This document shows, piece after piece, positions 14,733-27,822 of a stretch of 64,000 nt of DNA (position 1 is its first letter; every line of letters begins with the position of its first letter). The notes below the pieces were generated by a model. It saw only the letters and a program-made list of their open reading frames with translations. It made no database searches and had not been told where the DNA came from. The position numbers and the translations under genes are program-made. The stretch comes from Anisakis pegreffii (lineage: Eukaryota; Nematoda; Chromadorea; Rhabditida; Anisakidae), in NCBI GenBank assembly GCA_035041965.1, contig JAPYMA010002501.1, forward strand, positions 1 through 64,000, in the 5' to 3' direction.

Positions 14733-15101
14733 CTCGCAGGCGAAGAGATTATTGAAAGACCAAAAGAATGCGCAAAGAGCACGTTCAAATTAATGAGTTC
14801 AGTCATTCTCATTCGATTTAATGAATTTGTTTCCGAAAGGAAAACGATAAACGAAGTAACGCAATGATAGCGCTGTCAACTATCAATAGAGGTCTTTTTT
14901 TTCTGTCGATAGATTACTAATGTCAACGTATTCGACGCAATTCAATGGCTGCAACAATTCAATTACTGCTGATGATTATGCGCTTCAAAGGAGACAAAAA
15001 ATTATTTGTTTAAAGTGATGCATTTGCATTATCGGGTAATGCAAATGAATACGCAATTCAATGAGAGTATTATGAACAGAATAATAATGAATGAATAATA
15101 C

Positions 15102-16101
15102 CTGAGGTTGGGTGGAGATCGAGGACCGAAAGTGTAAAAATGATGAGGAGAACGGAAAGAGGGACTATCTGAGTGGAGTATTGCATTATTAGAAGTGTTA
15201 AAATGAGGTGCTGCTGGTGGAGCAGTTCGGCTGAGTTTGTTGCCACTAAAATGGATGAATGGTGGTTAGTTAGATCAGAATATTACTAGAAGCAGCATTA
15301 GTACTCGTATTAGATGCAAGTAGTAAGTACTGAGTGATATGCATGAAAATCGATCATTTTAAAAGGCTCCATGTATGGACGGACGGATGGCATGAATGGA
15401 TGAACATGTACATGGATGCTTAATATAGACACACTCACTCACTCACTCACACACACACATAGCAGTCATCCGTGCTTAACTCATACATTAGTTTAGTTCT
15501 TCTGATTTCTTGGAATATTCTTTTTTAGTACATCGATGTGGCTGATGTGTGTTTGAAAATAGAATTCAAGAAGTGCATACGAGAACGAATGCGGCAGTCA
15601 AGTGATTTATGTGAAATTCAATCAATTGATCACAGATAAACCGAAAAAAACGAGTCAACCCATAGGCTATATAAAGCTCATAATCATGCGGGCAAAATAA
15701 ACTACGGTTGTTCAACCCTCCTTCAGGATTCGGATTAGCTTCTCTTATTCTTGATATTGCTGCGAGTAAGTGACCGCTAGACGAGACTGAAACGGTTCGG
15801 ATCGCTCACTTAAACGATTCACTCATGCACCATTTCGTTCAAATCGCGAATCACCCATCCAAAACGATGACGGTCAGTCACGATCTCGGGCGAAACATAT
15901 TTGTGAGAAAACAATTTTAGTGAGAGAATGATTTGTTGAAAACAATAAAGAAATCGATGGAAATGAGAGTGGATTTCGGTTTGATCTGAGATGAACAAAG
16001 CAAATAATTTGAAAAGATGTTTGAAATGAACATATACTAGGTGAGGTGGAAGCTTCACTAGGGGCTGGTATCGTACTGCTGGAGAGGATGCTTCAGGGTG
16101 T
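15102..16101 (-). CDS. two phase-compatible Pro/Ser-rich exons, unidentified gene
   Basis: Exon 16059-16101 reads TLKHPLQQYDTSP and exits in phase 2. Exon 15102-15245 enters in phase 2 after TTTTAG and ends at CTCAG followed by gtatta. Its 47 codons include RTAPPAAPHFNTSNN and FGPRSPPNLR. Both are more GC-rich than the flanks, and all other frames are quickly closed. The composition suggests a disordered region of a regulatory or adaptor protein. I recognise no domain. The exit phase of 15102 does not match the entry phase of the 14459-14732 exon, so they are not directly joined. Confidence 0.3.
15430..15461. repeat. CACT/CA microsatellite
   Basis: A run of CACT units passes into CA units (acactcactcactcactcacacacacacat), next to a GGAC/GGAT-rich stretch at 15375-15420. 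This is simple sequence with no coding meaning. Confidence 0.85.
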
Positions 16102-18158
16102 CTCAAAACATAAAATTTAATCGAAATGCGTCAAGAGTTACGAAGCAAAAAAAGGATGTGTTAAGAGGATCAGACAAACAATGAACGTATAATTCGTCAA
16201 TACGAGCTAATACTTTCCGTTCGAATCTCCTTTCTTTTCTGTAATATTTTATCTCTTTTGCACTTCAACGTCCTTGCATCAATTCAATTTAAACAAAACT
16301 CGGTCGCAGTAACCAATACTACTTGAACGTTGCTCAACCGTAACGATAAGGATACCCAAAACTCTTTTGTTCGTTTCGACGGTTTCAATCGAATTGGTTT
16401 CGAATAATCCCTGCAAGAACTGATACAATGCCATTTGCAAATTGTTCTACTGTATGCTGAGGTCTACATGCAACCGAATCATGCCTGCGTGCAAAAGCAT
16501 TCCTCACAATGTCGAATCTTCGAATAGGATCGCTAAGCTAAATCAATTATACGGCTATTAAAAGCGAGTCCGACCGACGACTTCTTCAACTTTCGCTCAA
16601 TAAAGCATTCAGTAATGTGATATCTGTGAATGGATATCTTCTCTGTTTAAATACTTTATCTTCAATTCCCAGTCTTATTCTTATTGTTAGTATTGTTAAA
16701 GCATTTCAATGTTCATACACTGTGCTGCAGATTCGTTTTTAGGCTTTACAGGTAAACAATTTTATGGTTATCTTTTACGGAACAAACTGAGAACACAAAC
16801 TTTTCTTGGACGAAAAAAATTTTAACGATGACTTTTTTCAAAACATATAATTCGTCGTTATCCGTGATATGAAGCCCTTTTAATCGCTTCGATTTGTATT
16901 TATTTTCCAAGCAAAATCAACCGAAAATTAATGCCTCATTCGAATATATCTTGATCAACACAAAGTGATTTGGATAAATTATATTTACCCCAAACGGATG
17001 AAATCGGCATCGTCTGAGAAACACCTGTGCCTTAGAACCAAACCATTTGATCTTTTAATTCTAACAATCCGAACCTGAAATGACTACACAGCTACTATGA
17101 ATAAAAATACTTCTGGTTAAAGAACGATAAATTCAGTACTCATGAAGAGCGATTTAAATGGGAAAGTGATTGCAAAAATCAATTAAAATTTGTTATGAAG
17201 GCGAAAAAAAAGCAATTAAACCAGGAACAAATTGAATCGAGTCCATCAACATTGATGATATTCATTTACAAAGCACTAATACAGACAAAATTTCCCCAAC
17301 AAAGCCAAATTCATCAAAAAAATTGAATTATAATGTAACGCTCAATATGCATTATTTGCAATGTACCGTTGAAGAGCTGAAAGCAAAACGTTTCAGTTCC
17401 ATGTTCAGTGCTAATTTTACGTACGATGGGACTCATCAAATCAATCAAAGAACACAAACACTGATCATAATAGTAACCGCATTAAAAACAAAACAAAAAA
17501 TTCGTGCAAATGCTTTAACACGCATCAAATTAACGACAACAAAAGAACACATTATATTAATTACCCTTTGAAACACATTCAAAATCAACTGCAAATGAAA
17601 TCAAAATCTGAGTAAAAATGTTAAGATGAAAGTCAGAGCTGAATGAAAAGTCAATTGCTAAATAACTTCCTTAAGCTTCTTAAGGTTTATTTTCGAATAT
17701 TTCCCGTTTTCAACTATAATACAAAGATCTGCTTTATGTCATATGTTTGAATGAATGAAACAAATTCGCATTCATTCAATAATGTAAAGAACAAGAATAA
17801 CTTATTTTATAAAGAACCATAAAGCATTTGATCCACAACATTCGTTCTGCTTCATTATTGCACAAAAGTTCATAAACAAACGACTGAAGTTGATAACAAC
17901 ACATCGTTAAGTTTCAATGAACAAATCTACATCCTCTACACATCTGTACGTATAATTACTACCCATACTGACGGCAAAAAGAAAACTTCTTTACAGTACT
18001 ATTTGCAGGTAAATTCAAATTTACGAACAAGAGAGAAAAGCTGAAATCACTGAAATGAATCTCAAGATAACACTAAAATGAAGTGAATATTTTGCAGATT
18101 ATGATCGCAACCTAACTGATGGGATATCGCCGATAAATTTACAAAAAAGGATTAAGAA

Positions 18159-21100
18159 TTACGATGGCCACAAAAGATCAAGAGAGGAAGGATATTCGTT
18201 GATATTGTTCGACATCGACGATGGTTTACTGTTAGAAACCATCGACTGTGCACCGAACTGAGAGGACGTGGACTGCTGGAAGCCTTCGCTGTCGTTCAGT
18301 GCTAACGACGAATGCAATTGGGATGCGCTTTTCGCAGACGACGATAATGAACGGTTTATGTAGAGTGCATTCGTTCGATAAGACACATCAAATTCGTTAA
18401 TTAATTTATCCAATTCCATTACACGTCTTAATGCCTCTTCCAATCGATCATCATTCATTTGCGTCTGAAATTCATTCGCTTTTATTGATTCGTTCAATTA
18501 TTATTATCACTCAATACTCCCTTTAAGTATGCGCAAAAAAATGTGGAATATGATATTCAGAGATAAACAGAGTCCTGCATTGACAACAACTTGAAATTAT
18601 CGATACTCTGAGCTGATAGGCTATCATGAGCATAATTATTACGATGAAGTATGTTAAAAAAAGAAACAAACCTTCACTTCATCCAAACGAATGATTCGAT
18701 TCTGTTGATCAATACGAACGACTAATTTCCCTGCATCACTCATCTCAGTCAAATATCTCAATGCGTGCTCTGCATTATCCAAATGGCTTCTACGCACAAA
18801 ATCGTCGATTGATATCACCGAAAAACACTACAAATACTTTCCGTTAGAGTGATTAATACCATTATGATTAAGATTATTGTTCTGATTTGTACAGAAATGT
18901 CACTAATGAGCCTAAATTATGATGTTGCGCATATTTAAGAGAATCGGATTAGTTATCAACTGACCCAACTAACAAGGCAAAACGAAAGCAAAGATTAAGA
19001 TTAAATCCATAAATGCACACGGAGCAAATGCAATATGATAGAGAACAAAATATACCTTAGCAATTTTTAAGATGGAATTTTCACGAATTTTTCTGATCAA
19101 ACGTTTCACCAATCCAACATTTCCATCCTGAATGAAAGAACATTTATGAAGTGATGACAATTGAAGAGCCGAAGAACTTCAAAAACGGAAGAGATGAATT
19201 CAGAGTGAAACAAATGGAAATGAAGCAGCAACCATTTCGAATGTTTTACGATGCTGCTCGAGATGTTTGATAAGCGATAACGCCACATCAGGGCCGTGAT
19301 CATTATTCTGGCAAATTGTCTCGATACTCGTATAATCTGCACAAAGTTTCCTCACATTACGTGGTATTAGTGATGATCGATAACTTGGCAGTGGGCTTAT
19401 CTGATCGAAGAGTATCATTGAAATAAGAATGTACTTCTGAAATTCATTTTATCTTTAGAACAACTTCCGTTGCTATTCTTATTGTCACGGAATTAGTATT
19501 ATTATTATTGTTACACTGGAATGACGTAGTTGACAAGAATTCCGTCAAGTGAACATCAGAACATGCCGGATAAAGATAACTGTCATGCACTAAGCTATTA
19601 TCGTCACTACTGTTACTGCTATTACAGCGTAATCCATATCACTGTTATTAAACAATCATTGAATCACCCAACATTGCTCTACAACCACTGCTCTAACTCC
19701 CATTAAACAGCACGAAAAAGAACTGATTGAGCCTTCAAAAACTGTGGCAAATAACTGCAACGAACCTTATAGGCTTCAACAACGACGGCACTGATTGCGA
19801 TTGACGGAATACAAATCACGTTCTCCATCATCAGCAAACACTCTCTCAATCTTCCTAATGAACCCAATATCAAACCACCATAATAGAAATACAACAACAC
19901 CCATTTTGAATCGATATTAGGAATATTCGATTGAGATGATGTCTGCAAAATATCACTTCAAGATGTCTGAATATCACAATTACAATCATTGTCATAAATG
20001 CAAACAAGTTCTGCTATTCCATTGCTCTTACGCAGCCAACAGTTAATATCCATATAAACAATATTAAACAACTACCATTTCCGTTTTAAACTATCGAACA
20101 AAAAAGAAACTTTATAAATTCCGAAAAACCAAAAAATACATACATATATGTGAGGAAAAATTATGCACGGTGAAAATTTTTCTCATGTTTACTTAATGTT
20201 TTAGCAAATGCATTCAATTTCAGCAAATGAAAGTTCAAACGAACTGATGAGAAATTTTGAAATTTGCTAAATAAATAAATTTGAAAGATGAAATTATTCT
20301 TTAAATGGAATAATAAAAACAAAACAGAGAATTAGAAAAAGAAAATAAAATAAACGAACCTCTTTGAAAATTTTTGTGATCGGAGTTTCCAGAAATGGAA
20401 TCGATGGCTCATAAATACGTGTTCTAAGCGACAAACAAAACAGATACGAATGTAGCGATGTCAATACGCCTGGTTCAGGCGCGAATATACTGATCGCTGA
20501 TAACAACAAACGAATTCCACGAATCAACAACACCTCAAAGTAACATTATCATCATTCCATTGATTACTCCACTAAATATTCATTGATTATAGTTTTCCGG
20601 TTTAAATTTCGTCCAACCAACCATAGAATATATACCTCACGTGACATGAATCACAAACAATCAATTTATAACTGATATGTGAATTTACAAATTACAAATG
20701 AATTTACAAAAAGAATTTACAAATCCATTACAAATTCACTAAATAAATTAAGGTGCAATAAAGTAGTGGTGGTGAGGGATAATAGACAAGCACTTCATTG
20801 ATATGATGAAGTGCACATTTAGAATTTGCACTTCACTTCCGAGAATATGATCCATTGCAATAAATGACGAAAAACTCAAAATAGCGAAACAAAATGCACA
20901 AACGAATTGACGACATACTTGTTCATTCTTACGAAGAAAATACTGAGCAATTCGTCGGATTAGTGCGACAACTGAAACAAAATAATCAACAAACAAATCA
21001 CAACAGATCAACGAAAAATCGATGATGATGGGAAATGCCGAATAAAAAGACGAGAAAAAGCTCAACCGAGATAAAGAAAAGTAAAATGAATTTAATGTTT

Positions 21101-22081
21101 CCTCTTTTCCGAAATAACAAACACAATTAATTCCTTAAAGAAGAACAGCTGTTTGTTCAAAAGATAATTCCATACGAATAAACTGAATAATAAAGCTCAC
21201 ACAGATCTGGCGCCCACTGCAATTGACACTGATTGAATAATGGTAGCCATAATTCAACTTGTGCGATTGTTTGTAGAATCTGAAAGTTGATATTAATTGG
21301 TTTGAAGTTATTTAAGTTAAAGTTAAGTTAAGTTTGAAGTTCAAAGCGTTATTTGTAAGCATTCAGACTATAAGTGTCGATCTTTGAGATTTACAGTGAC
21401 TCAGACCATATAAATCATCGTTTCATCACTCTGCCATTATCGTTTCTTTCATGTTAAACAATATCAATGACACACCGTTATCCTAGACAAACAATCTTCA
21501 TTCAATTTGATATTAGCAAAAATATTGTTGCAACGCGTTGACTGAGGTAACAACACACAAAGAACTGCGAAAATAAACGATGAAATGAAATCGAATACAA
21601 AAATACTACTCTTTCGTGAGTTGCGCTGTTCCACGGTTGACTCATTTTTGCGAGAAGAATTGTGACAACCGACAGAGAATGCTCCTCAATGTTCAACGCT
21701 TCAAGCACACGGTTTAAATGGCTGATATTCTTCTCCAGAATTTCGCTTAGTGCTTTGCGATTCAATTCAGCCAATTCATTTGATGAACCTTTCAAGAAAA
21801 TACTATCATTTGTGAATGTTTATTGGTTTCATTGCTGAGATTTCATTCGAAATTTCAAAATCATTTTCTTCACAGAACTGCGCTCTTTCCCCTACAACAA
21901 AATAAAAAATCCTTTCGGTGTTCTGAATGAAAAATCCTGTTGATTGAGAAAATACAACAAATGGAACAGAAACAGGACGCATTCGATGGCTTTAAAATGG
22001 AAAATAGATATCCTGAAAAAGCAAACCTGAAGAGGTGAATGTAAGCACATTTTTAACGTATACATCGAGTGCACTCGCCAT
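18159..22081 (-). CDS. COPS3: COP9 signalosome subunit 3
   Basis: CSN3 is a PCI-domain subunit of the COP9 signalosome, the nuclear/cytoplasmic complex that removes NEDD8 from cullins. All ten exons join in phase: 22027-22081 (ATG 22081), 21610-21788, 21201-21279, 20919-20971, 20360-20533, 19766-19942, 19233-19436, 19056-19127, 18672-18827, 18159-18464, giving 484 residues against 423 in human. Diagnostic stretches are the N-terminus MASALDVYVKNV, ISHLNRVLEALNIEEHSLSV, KWVLLYFYYGGLILG, KYILISMILFDQISPLPSY, GNVGLVKRLIRKI in the PCI region, and HALRYLTEM leading into the winged helix. The last exon carries a Ser/Gln-rich tail longer than usual. RSRC2 lies 1.1 kb upstream on the same strand. No obvious trans-splice acceptor was seen close to the ATG. 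Confidence 0.95.
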
Positions 22082-23213
22082 ACTCACTTCAGTATCTGTG
22101 TCAACTAAAGAACAACTTATTCAATTATCAGAAGAAGATATGCGAAATGTTCAATTATTTCATTCACACGAAACTACCTCACTGATGAATGTTGCTTTTG
22201 TGAAGGTCTTTAGGATTATTTATCAATTAAAACTGCGCAAAATTTTCTGAAAATAAATATGAAACTTTGTGCTATCCAAAAGGAAAAATTCCGAAAGGGA
22301 CATAACAAAATAAATAAAAAAGCAGTAAGGGGCGATATTTTATCCACCCATGCCCGCAATCATCTCAAGCAGTAAGATACTGATGGTGTGAGCGATTAGT
22401 TCGGAGATAAACAATTAAGATATTGCATTAAGGCTTCGAGACCACTGCACTTCATAGCTGCGCTTTTCTTGTGAAACAGACAGAGCCATTAGAAGTGAGT
22501 GAAATTAACAAAAGTGAAACTAAAAAACAATCATTTATTTAGATATGATAACAACAACATGAACAGCAATGAAGATGTGATAAAATAATACCAAATGTCA
22601 TAAAAATAATACTCATAGTAATCAACGTGTGCGCAATGATAAGAAATAACTCAAAGATTACAAATCGAAATTATTGAAACAGAATGCGGTCATGTCAAGA
22701 TGTTGCACGATTGATCAAATATGAGGAAAGATAAGTCGACGCGTCATAATGCACAAAACACCCACTATTGATGAATTTTTATCAAATTACGAATAAAATC
22801 CAAAACAAAAACATCCTAAAACAGCGAGTTTCGGATAATTTTAATCCCACTGATCTCATTAGTGAGAGGATTTTCTGCACTGAGTTCACTATCGGAAATG
22901 CTTCAAATTATGTTATGATTTCCATTCTCCTCGACAATAATTCTACAATGCATTCACAAATAATAGTAATAATAATCTTCAAATTTTAATATCTAAACAA
23001 CAAATGTCCGAGGTAACAACTGATGGTGCACCAAAATTCATACAAGCAATTTACGTCTTACTGATTTCTCACTTCTGAAAAGTTGAACTTTCAGCACACA
23101 TGAACGAACCACGGCTCCAATCGTCAACTCCGACATCTTATTGGATGTTGCAATATGTAATTTCGAATGGTAAGAGCTGTGAGGTGGAGTGTATAATCGA
23201 ATGATATTAAGAA
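22082..23213. other. COPS3-RSRC2 intergenic region
   Basis: About 1.1 kb between two same-strand genes, too long for a typical nematode operon spacing of about 100 bases. It should hold the COPS3 promoter and the RSRC2 3' UTR. No further gene was recognised. Confidence 0.5.
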
Positions 23214-26200
23214 TTAATGAAAGCCAAGGCCTTGACCACGACTCAAATGGGTCGTCGAACGGGCGACAGCGTACTGCTGATCTAACTGACTGTAAAGTGC
23301 TTGTTGTCGCTGTCGCTCCATCTCGATCTGCTCTTGATTCACCGCATTCACATCGATTTCGTCATTCCCTTCTTCTGTTTTCTTTATACCCATCAACCTG
23401 AAATCCACTCGTCATAATAGCTATTCGCAATACTCTTCTTCTCGAATCATTGTGAGTGCTGACTACAAAATCAATTTTGAAACAAAGAAACGAGAACCAG
23501 TAATATCGACTGACAGTCATTGCCTGCTTCGATCAAACTGGATAGAAATGAGGATGAGTTTTGCAATTATTAACCGTTTGAATTTGTCGATTTGTTTAGA
23601 ATCAGTAGCGGCTGCAGCGAGCATAGAACTCCAGGCAGTGGCGTTTGATGGTCGACTTGTTGCCAGACCACTGGATGTTGCTGATTGCAGTTGATCTGGT
23701 GATGTTGTGGATGAACACGTTGCAGTAGCCTCGTTGTTCTGAAATTTTCATTTTGAGGAGCTGATTGAAAGCAATTTTTCGGTAAAACAAGAAATAAGTA
23801 GGAACAAAATTGAACGATTCATCTGTGCACGTGGTAAAAACTCCAGACGAAACAAACAGGATGAATGCTTCAATTAGATGCGAAAATGCATACATATTCA
23901 ACTGATTGCACAATCATTCGTTAGCCAAAAATTTATAGAAGATAATATCTGGTAAGGTCCCATTACAGCGATAATAATAATATCCCTAGTCAACGACTGA
24001 AAAGGTAATTCGCTAGGAGACAACAATAATATGCCAAATAATTGGCCAATGTCCTAGTCGTTAACACTGCTAAGCAGCAAATCAAAAATGATTCACAACA
24101 ACACCATAAGCATTCTTTTATTAATGAAACATAACGATAACCTCAATAAATACTTTCTTCTTAATAGATACCTAAATAAATCCGCTAACATAATAAATAC
24201 CTTTTTATCGTCATGTTTAGTCCATAAAAGTTTGCGTTGTTGAATCTCTTCGGCACGCTTTATCACCGCTTTCGTAGCCCATGCTGGTCGATTGCCGCTG
24301 CCTTCTTCCGTCCCATCTTTATCTCGTTCTCTGCTAAACAAAACGTCGTCAGTAACCAACTTTCATAATATCACTTCACACAATTCATTTCCATAACAAT
24401 AATTCTCAGGAGCACATTCCTAATTTTATTAACGTAATAAAGACCCAAACTACTGTATTGATCTGTCGTGAACAAATAAATATGCCTGAATGAAAAGCAA
24501 TACATAAAGTTAAATAAAAAATGAGAAAACGTTCCAAATCTAATATTTCTAATCTTTCATCCGCCACAATAGAAATTAGGACAATCAGATCAACTAAAAA
24601 ATCTACTGAATGAAATAAATGTTTTTTTAGTACCTAAAAAATGCCGAACATAATGAAATACTGCAGTGCTTTAAATTCCTCATTTAAATTTATACGGCCT
24701 AATTCAATCATCATTCGAATCTTCAGAGAAATGAACGCATACAGCAGTAATCAAAGAACTTGCAACACATAAACATGCAGAATGAAGATGTTCGGTTAAC
24801 ATGAATCGAACACGAATATCAACACATAACACAACGATATAAATGCTATCTATTGGTGATAGGGAATGTTATTAGATGAATTCCAACAAAAAATGATGCG
24901 ATTCAAACAGAAACTGACTCGTGTCGATGCGGACGCGATGAGTTTTCGTGTCGATCCAGCCTTTTCTGCTTCCAATACGGCGGTGTTGAACGGCGATTCT
25001 CGTGACGGCGGAATTTGGATCCGCTCTAAAAGGTGTGTCATTTGGTAGAGTGGCGACTGCGAGCGCACACTCTCCTTTATTAAATACTTCATTAATTTAG
25101 GCAACCACTATACTGTTTCATTATATTAAGTAGTGGTTTTTGAACCAGGATATCGCTCCACACTAAGTGACGGTTGTGACACCAACCTTAACTGCTCTCA
25201 ACACACTCATCAACAGGATCAAAGCGGACCATTCAAAGTACTGAAAGAGTTTCCGTGGAGAGAGGATAGGAGGGCGAAAGAGTAATTTTCAGTTCAGAGA
25301 GGGGCAACAGATCAATCACTGACAGTGATGACCACTTGATGACATCGATTCAGATTTGCCAGATATGAAATCTTTCGATTCCATTTTAAACTAATCCCCA
25401 TTTCATCAATAGAATTGATGAAATTCCCAATTTTTTTTTGTAATAATCAACAAAGTGAACTTAATAACTGAAACGAATAATCAAAAAACACCTTTTTGTC
25501 GTAATCATAATAACCACCACGTCTCTCATTATCACCGTGTCTACGATCATCACAACTACTCTTCCGACGAGAATTGCCTTCATCCATCCTCTTTTCTTGT
25601 CTATCATCTTCATACTCTCGAGTTCTTTTTCTGTCTCGATCTTTTTCCTCATCTCGAGTTCCGTGATCCTCATCATGATGTCTTTTCGAATTTCGTCCCT
25701 CGTCCACGACACTACTGCTCTTCGCTTCGTCGCTTTCCTTGGTTCGCCGCCGATCCGTTGTTTGCCGACATTTTTCTCGTTCTTTTCCAGTATTTTCATT
25801 ATCAGCGATACCATCGCAGCGTTTATCACTTAATTCCTTCGGATCCTTTCCATCTCTAGACGAATCAATCGCTGGTTACTGCGTGCAAGCACAACGCACC
25901 ACAACAAATAATTCAGTTCTTGGTTTATTTACTTTTTGACACATCTAGCAATGGGTTACGCTTCTGTTTTCCTCTATGAAGTGTTTTGTTTAGATTTATT
26001 CAATTCATTTCCTGTTCTATCAAATGTCCGTATCACCCATAAAAATTCAATAAGTCGCTTACTGAAGGCGAACGAGCCCAATTCGGTTAGATTATTCACT
26101 TACTTATCAACTAGATTTTTATTCAGCTATTAATGCAAAGGAAGCGAAACAACAACTATGCTGACTGTACGATGTTTGACACCAAAATAGCTGAATAGAA

Positions 26201-26850
26201 ATCTGAATCGTTAATTTGAAACCGGGTGAGATGCGTATCAAGACATATGAATGGAATTCACAAGCTAAACTAATGAAATTCACCGTTTATGTCGCCGTTC
26301 TGAGCAATCATCTCGATTCGAACTTGATTGGTGTCGGCGACTGTAATCCGCTTCTCTCTTCTTGTTATCACCATCGTCCGATGATGAGGAAGAAGTTGAA
26401 AATCGTTGCTGAAATCACCTCTTGAAATATTTACTAAATTCAACTATTAAGAACATTTAACCAATTTTGAACGGATTGACATTGATCTACCAAAGTACGT
26501 ACATTCGAAACAAATCTCCGATAAGCAGTTCGTGCGTCGAAAAAAGCTAAAACACATTAAGGGACGGCATTTCTAAACCAAACCAAATATGGAAATCTTA
26601 AAGGTATACATTCGATAAGTACGATCAAACCCGCACGATTTCCGGTTCATTTTCTCACCTATAAGAACATCATGCTCACGATTGTCAAATGCATTCAGAA
26701 TTACGACGAAAAGTCACAAACACAATAATCATATCCAATACATGATCTTTGAATTCGTGAAAATAATCTGCGGTGAAACCTATTAAAATGATGAGATGTG
26801 CTGAACGATATCCAACTTACATATGATGGTTTTGATGTTGATGAAGGCAT
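23214..26850 (-). CDS. RSRC2: RSRC2, arginine/serine-rich coiled-coil protein 2
   Basis: RSRC2 is a nuclear RS-type protein with a C-terminal small-acidic-protein-like segment, associated with splicing. Exons: 26821-26850 (ATG 26850, MPSSTSKPSY), 26284-26408 (Ser-rich, then KKREADYSRRHQ), 25492-25871 (Arg/Glu/Asp-rich), 24919-25025 (RRSTPPYWKQKRLD, matching the family SPPPF motif region), 24201-24330 (AEEIQQRKLLWTKHDDKK), 23575-23738 (TAWSSMLAAAATDSKQIDKF), 23214-23397 (LMGIKK, then LDQQYAVARSTTHLSRGQ and GLGFH, stop 23214). The last five exons join in phase and match the family C-terminus closely. Exons 26284 (exit phase 2) and 25871 (entry phase 1) do not join, so at least one small exon between them is missing. 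The start is the first ATG of an exon whose phase fits the next one. UBXN4 diverges from the other side of the start. Confidence 0.9.
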
Positions 26851-27822
26851 CTCGATTGGTGATTTCGTATGACTGGATGGACTGATTAAGGATCCGGATG
26901 CAATCAACCAGCAATAGTTACGCACTCGGACTGATTCCACAAAATCCACAACAAATTAACGAACAGCTGAATGCTCCACAACATATACACTAACGATCGT
27001 GTGCTTTCTCCATCATTTGACGATTTCACAGGTGCGTACGCACTTCGCCATATCGGCGGAATGAGGGCGGAGTCACGACCGCATTGCGCCAGGAGAGATA
27101 AGCAGACGTCGTCGCACTTCGCCATAGAAACGCTATATCACGTAAGTATTCTCGACGTATATTACAGAGTCCGCGTTTTATACTACACACACAAAATGGT
27201 GAAGGTGCGTTCGCATTGCTCAAAACTCGAAGTTTGTGTGACCGACTACGTGCTGGTCAAATGACGAGCTTGCAGTTGTCTTGGCGCTAGGGATTTGTTG
27301 GACACCCAGCCATCTTATGCGAGATTTTCAAAACACACTTGATGATATGATAACTTGAGAGAGAAGGATTCATGTCCGGGAAGGGGACGGTTCCACTAGG
27401 AGGGTGGCTAGAGAAAGACATTGAGACTTTTGTAATACGGGTAACTTCCATTAATAGCTGCTCACCTCGCTTGTTTCGACGTTGCTCTCATTACAGAATC
27501 ACTTGTTCTGTTTGTATGTCTCCATGACATTTTCGCAAACTTTTCCCACAGCATTTCGTCATATCCAGTTTTTCGGATTGATTTTCGTGGATTATGTTTT
27601 CATTCTTTGCAAGGTTTATGCTTGTTTTGATTGTGATTGCTTTGTTGCTTACAACTGAACGAAGGAATAGAGATTCTGTGGAATCCTCAAAATCGATCTA
27701 CTTATACGCCGTGATCATGGATGCTTTCGGCATTATACGAAGTTTGCATTTGTTTGCAGTGCTGATTGAATCTATCAGTTTTATTTCAGTTAGTAGCTGA
27801 ATTTTAATTGAACAAAACAAAA
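26851..27822. promoter_or_regulatory. divergent RSRC2/UBXN4 intergenic region
   Basis: About 970 bp between head-to-head genes, so the likely site of both promoters. The part 27030-27270 is clearly more CpG-rich than its surroundings and holds a perfect 12-base palindrome (gtgcgtacgcac, 27032-27043). A 14-base direct repeat (cgcacttcgccata) occurs at 27039 and 27113. Short open frames here on both strands look like by-products of that composition. Promoter function is inferred from position only. Confidence 0.45.
27781..27789 (+). promoter_or_regulatory. possible trans-splice acceptor of UBXN4
   Basis: TTATTTCAG lies 33 bases upstream of the UBXN4 start codon with no coding exon before it, as expected for a spliced-leader acceptor in nematodes. 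An ordinary 5' UTR intron would look the same. Confidence 0.4.

Larger units (their letters stand above)
14733..18158. other. mostly gene-less interval, two candidate exons inside
   Basis: Apart from the two candidate exons at 15102-15245 and 16059-16101 and a microsatellite near 15430, I see nothing assignable. A plus-strand open frame at 17323-17571 lacks recognisable features. The right end should contain the 3' UTR of COPS3. Confidence 0.4.

Noticed and set aside
17323..17571. 82-codon plus-strand open frame
   Set aside because: No splice borders, no recognisable domain, and AT-rich codon content like the flanking non-coding DNA.
24866..25048. 60-codon plus-strand open frame in a CpG-rich patch
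   Set aside because: The patch is explained by RSRC2 exon 24919-25025 on the minus strand, with matching phases on both sides.
25455..25859. overlapping plus-strand open frames up to 134 codons
   Set aside because: They are shadows of the Arg/Glu/Asp-rich RSRC2 exon 25492-25871.
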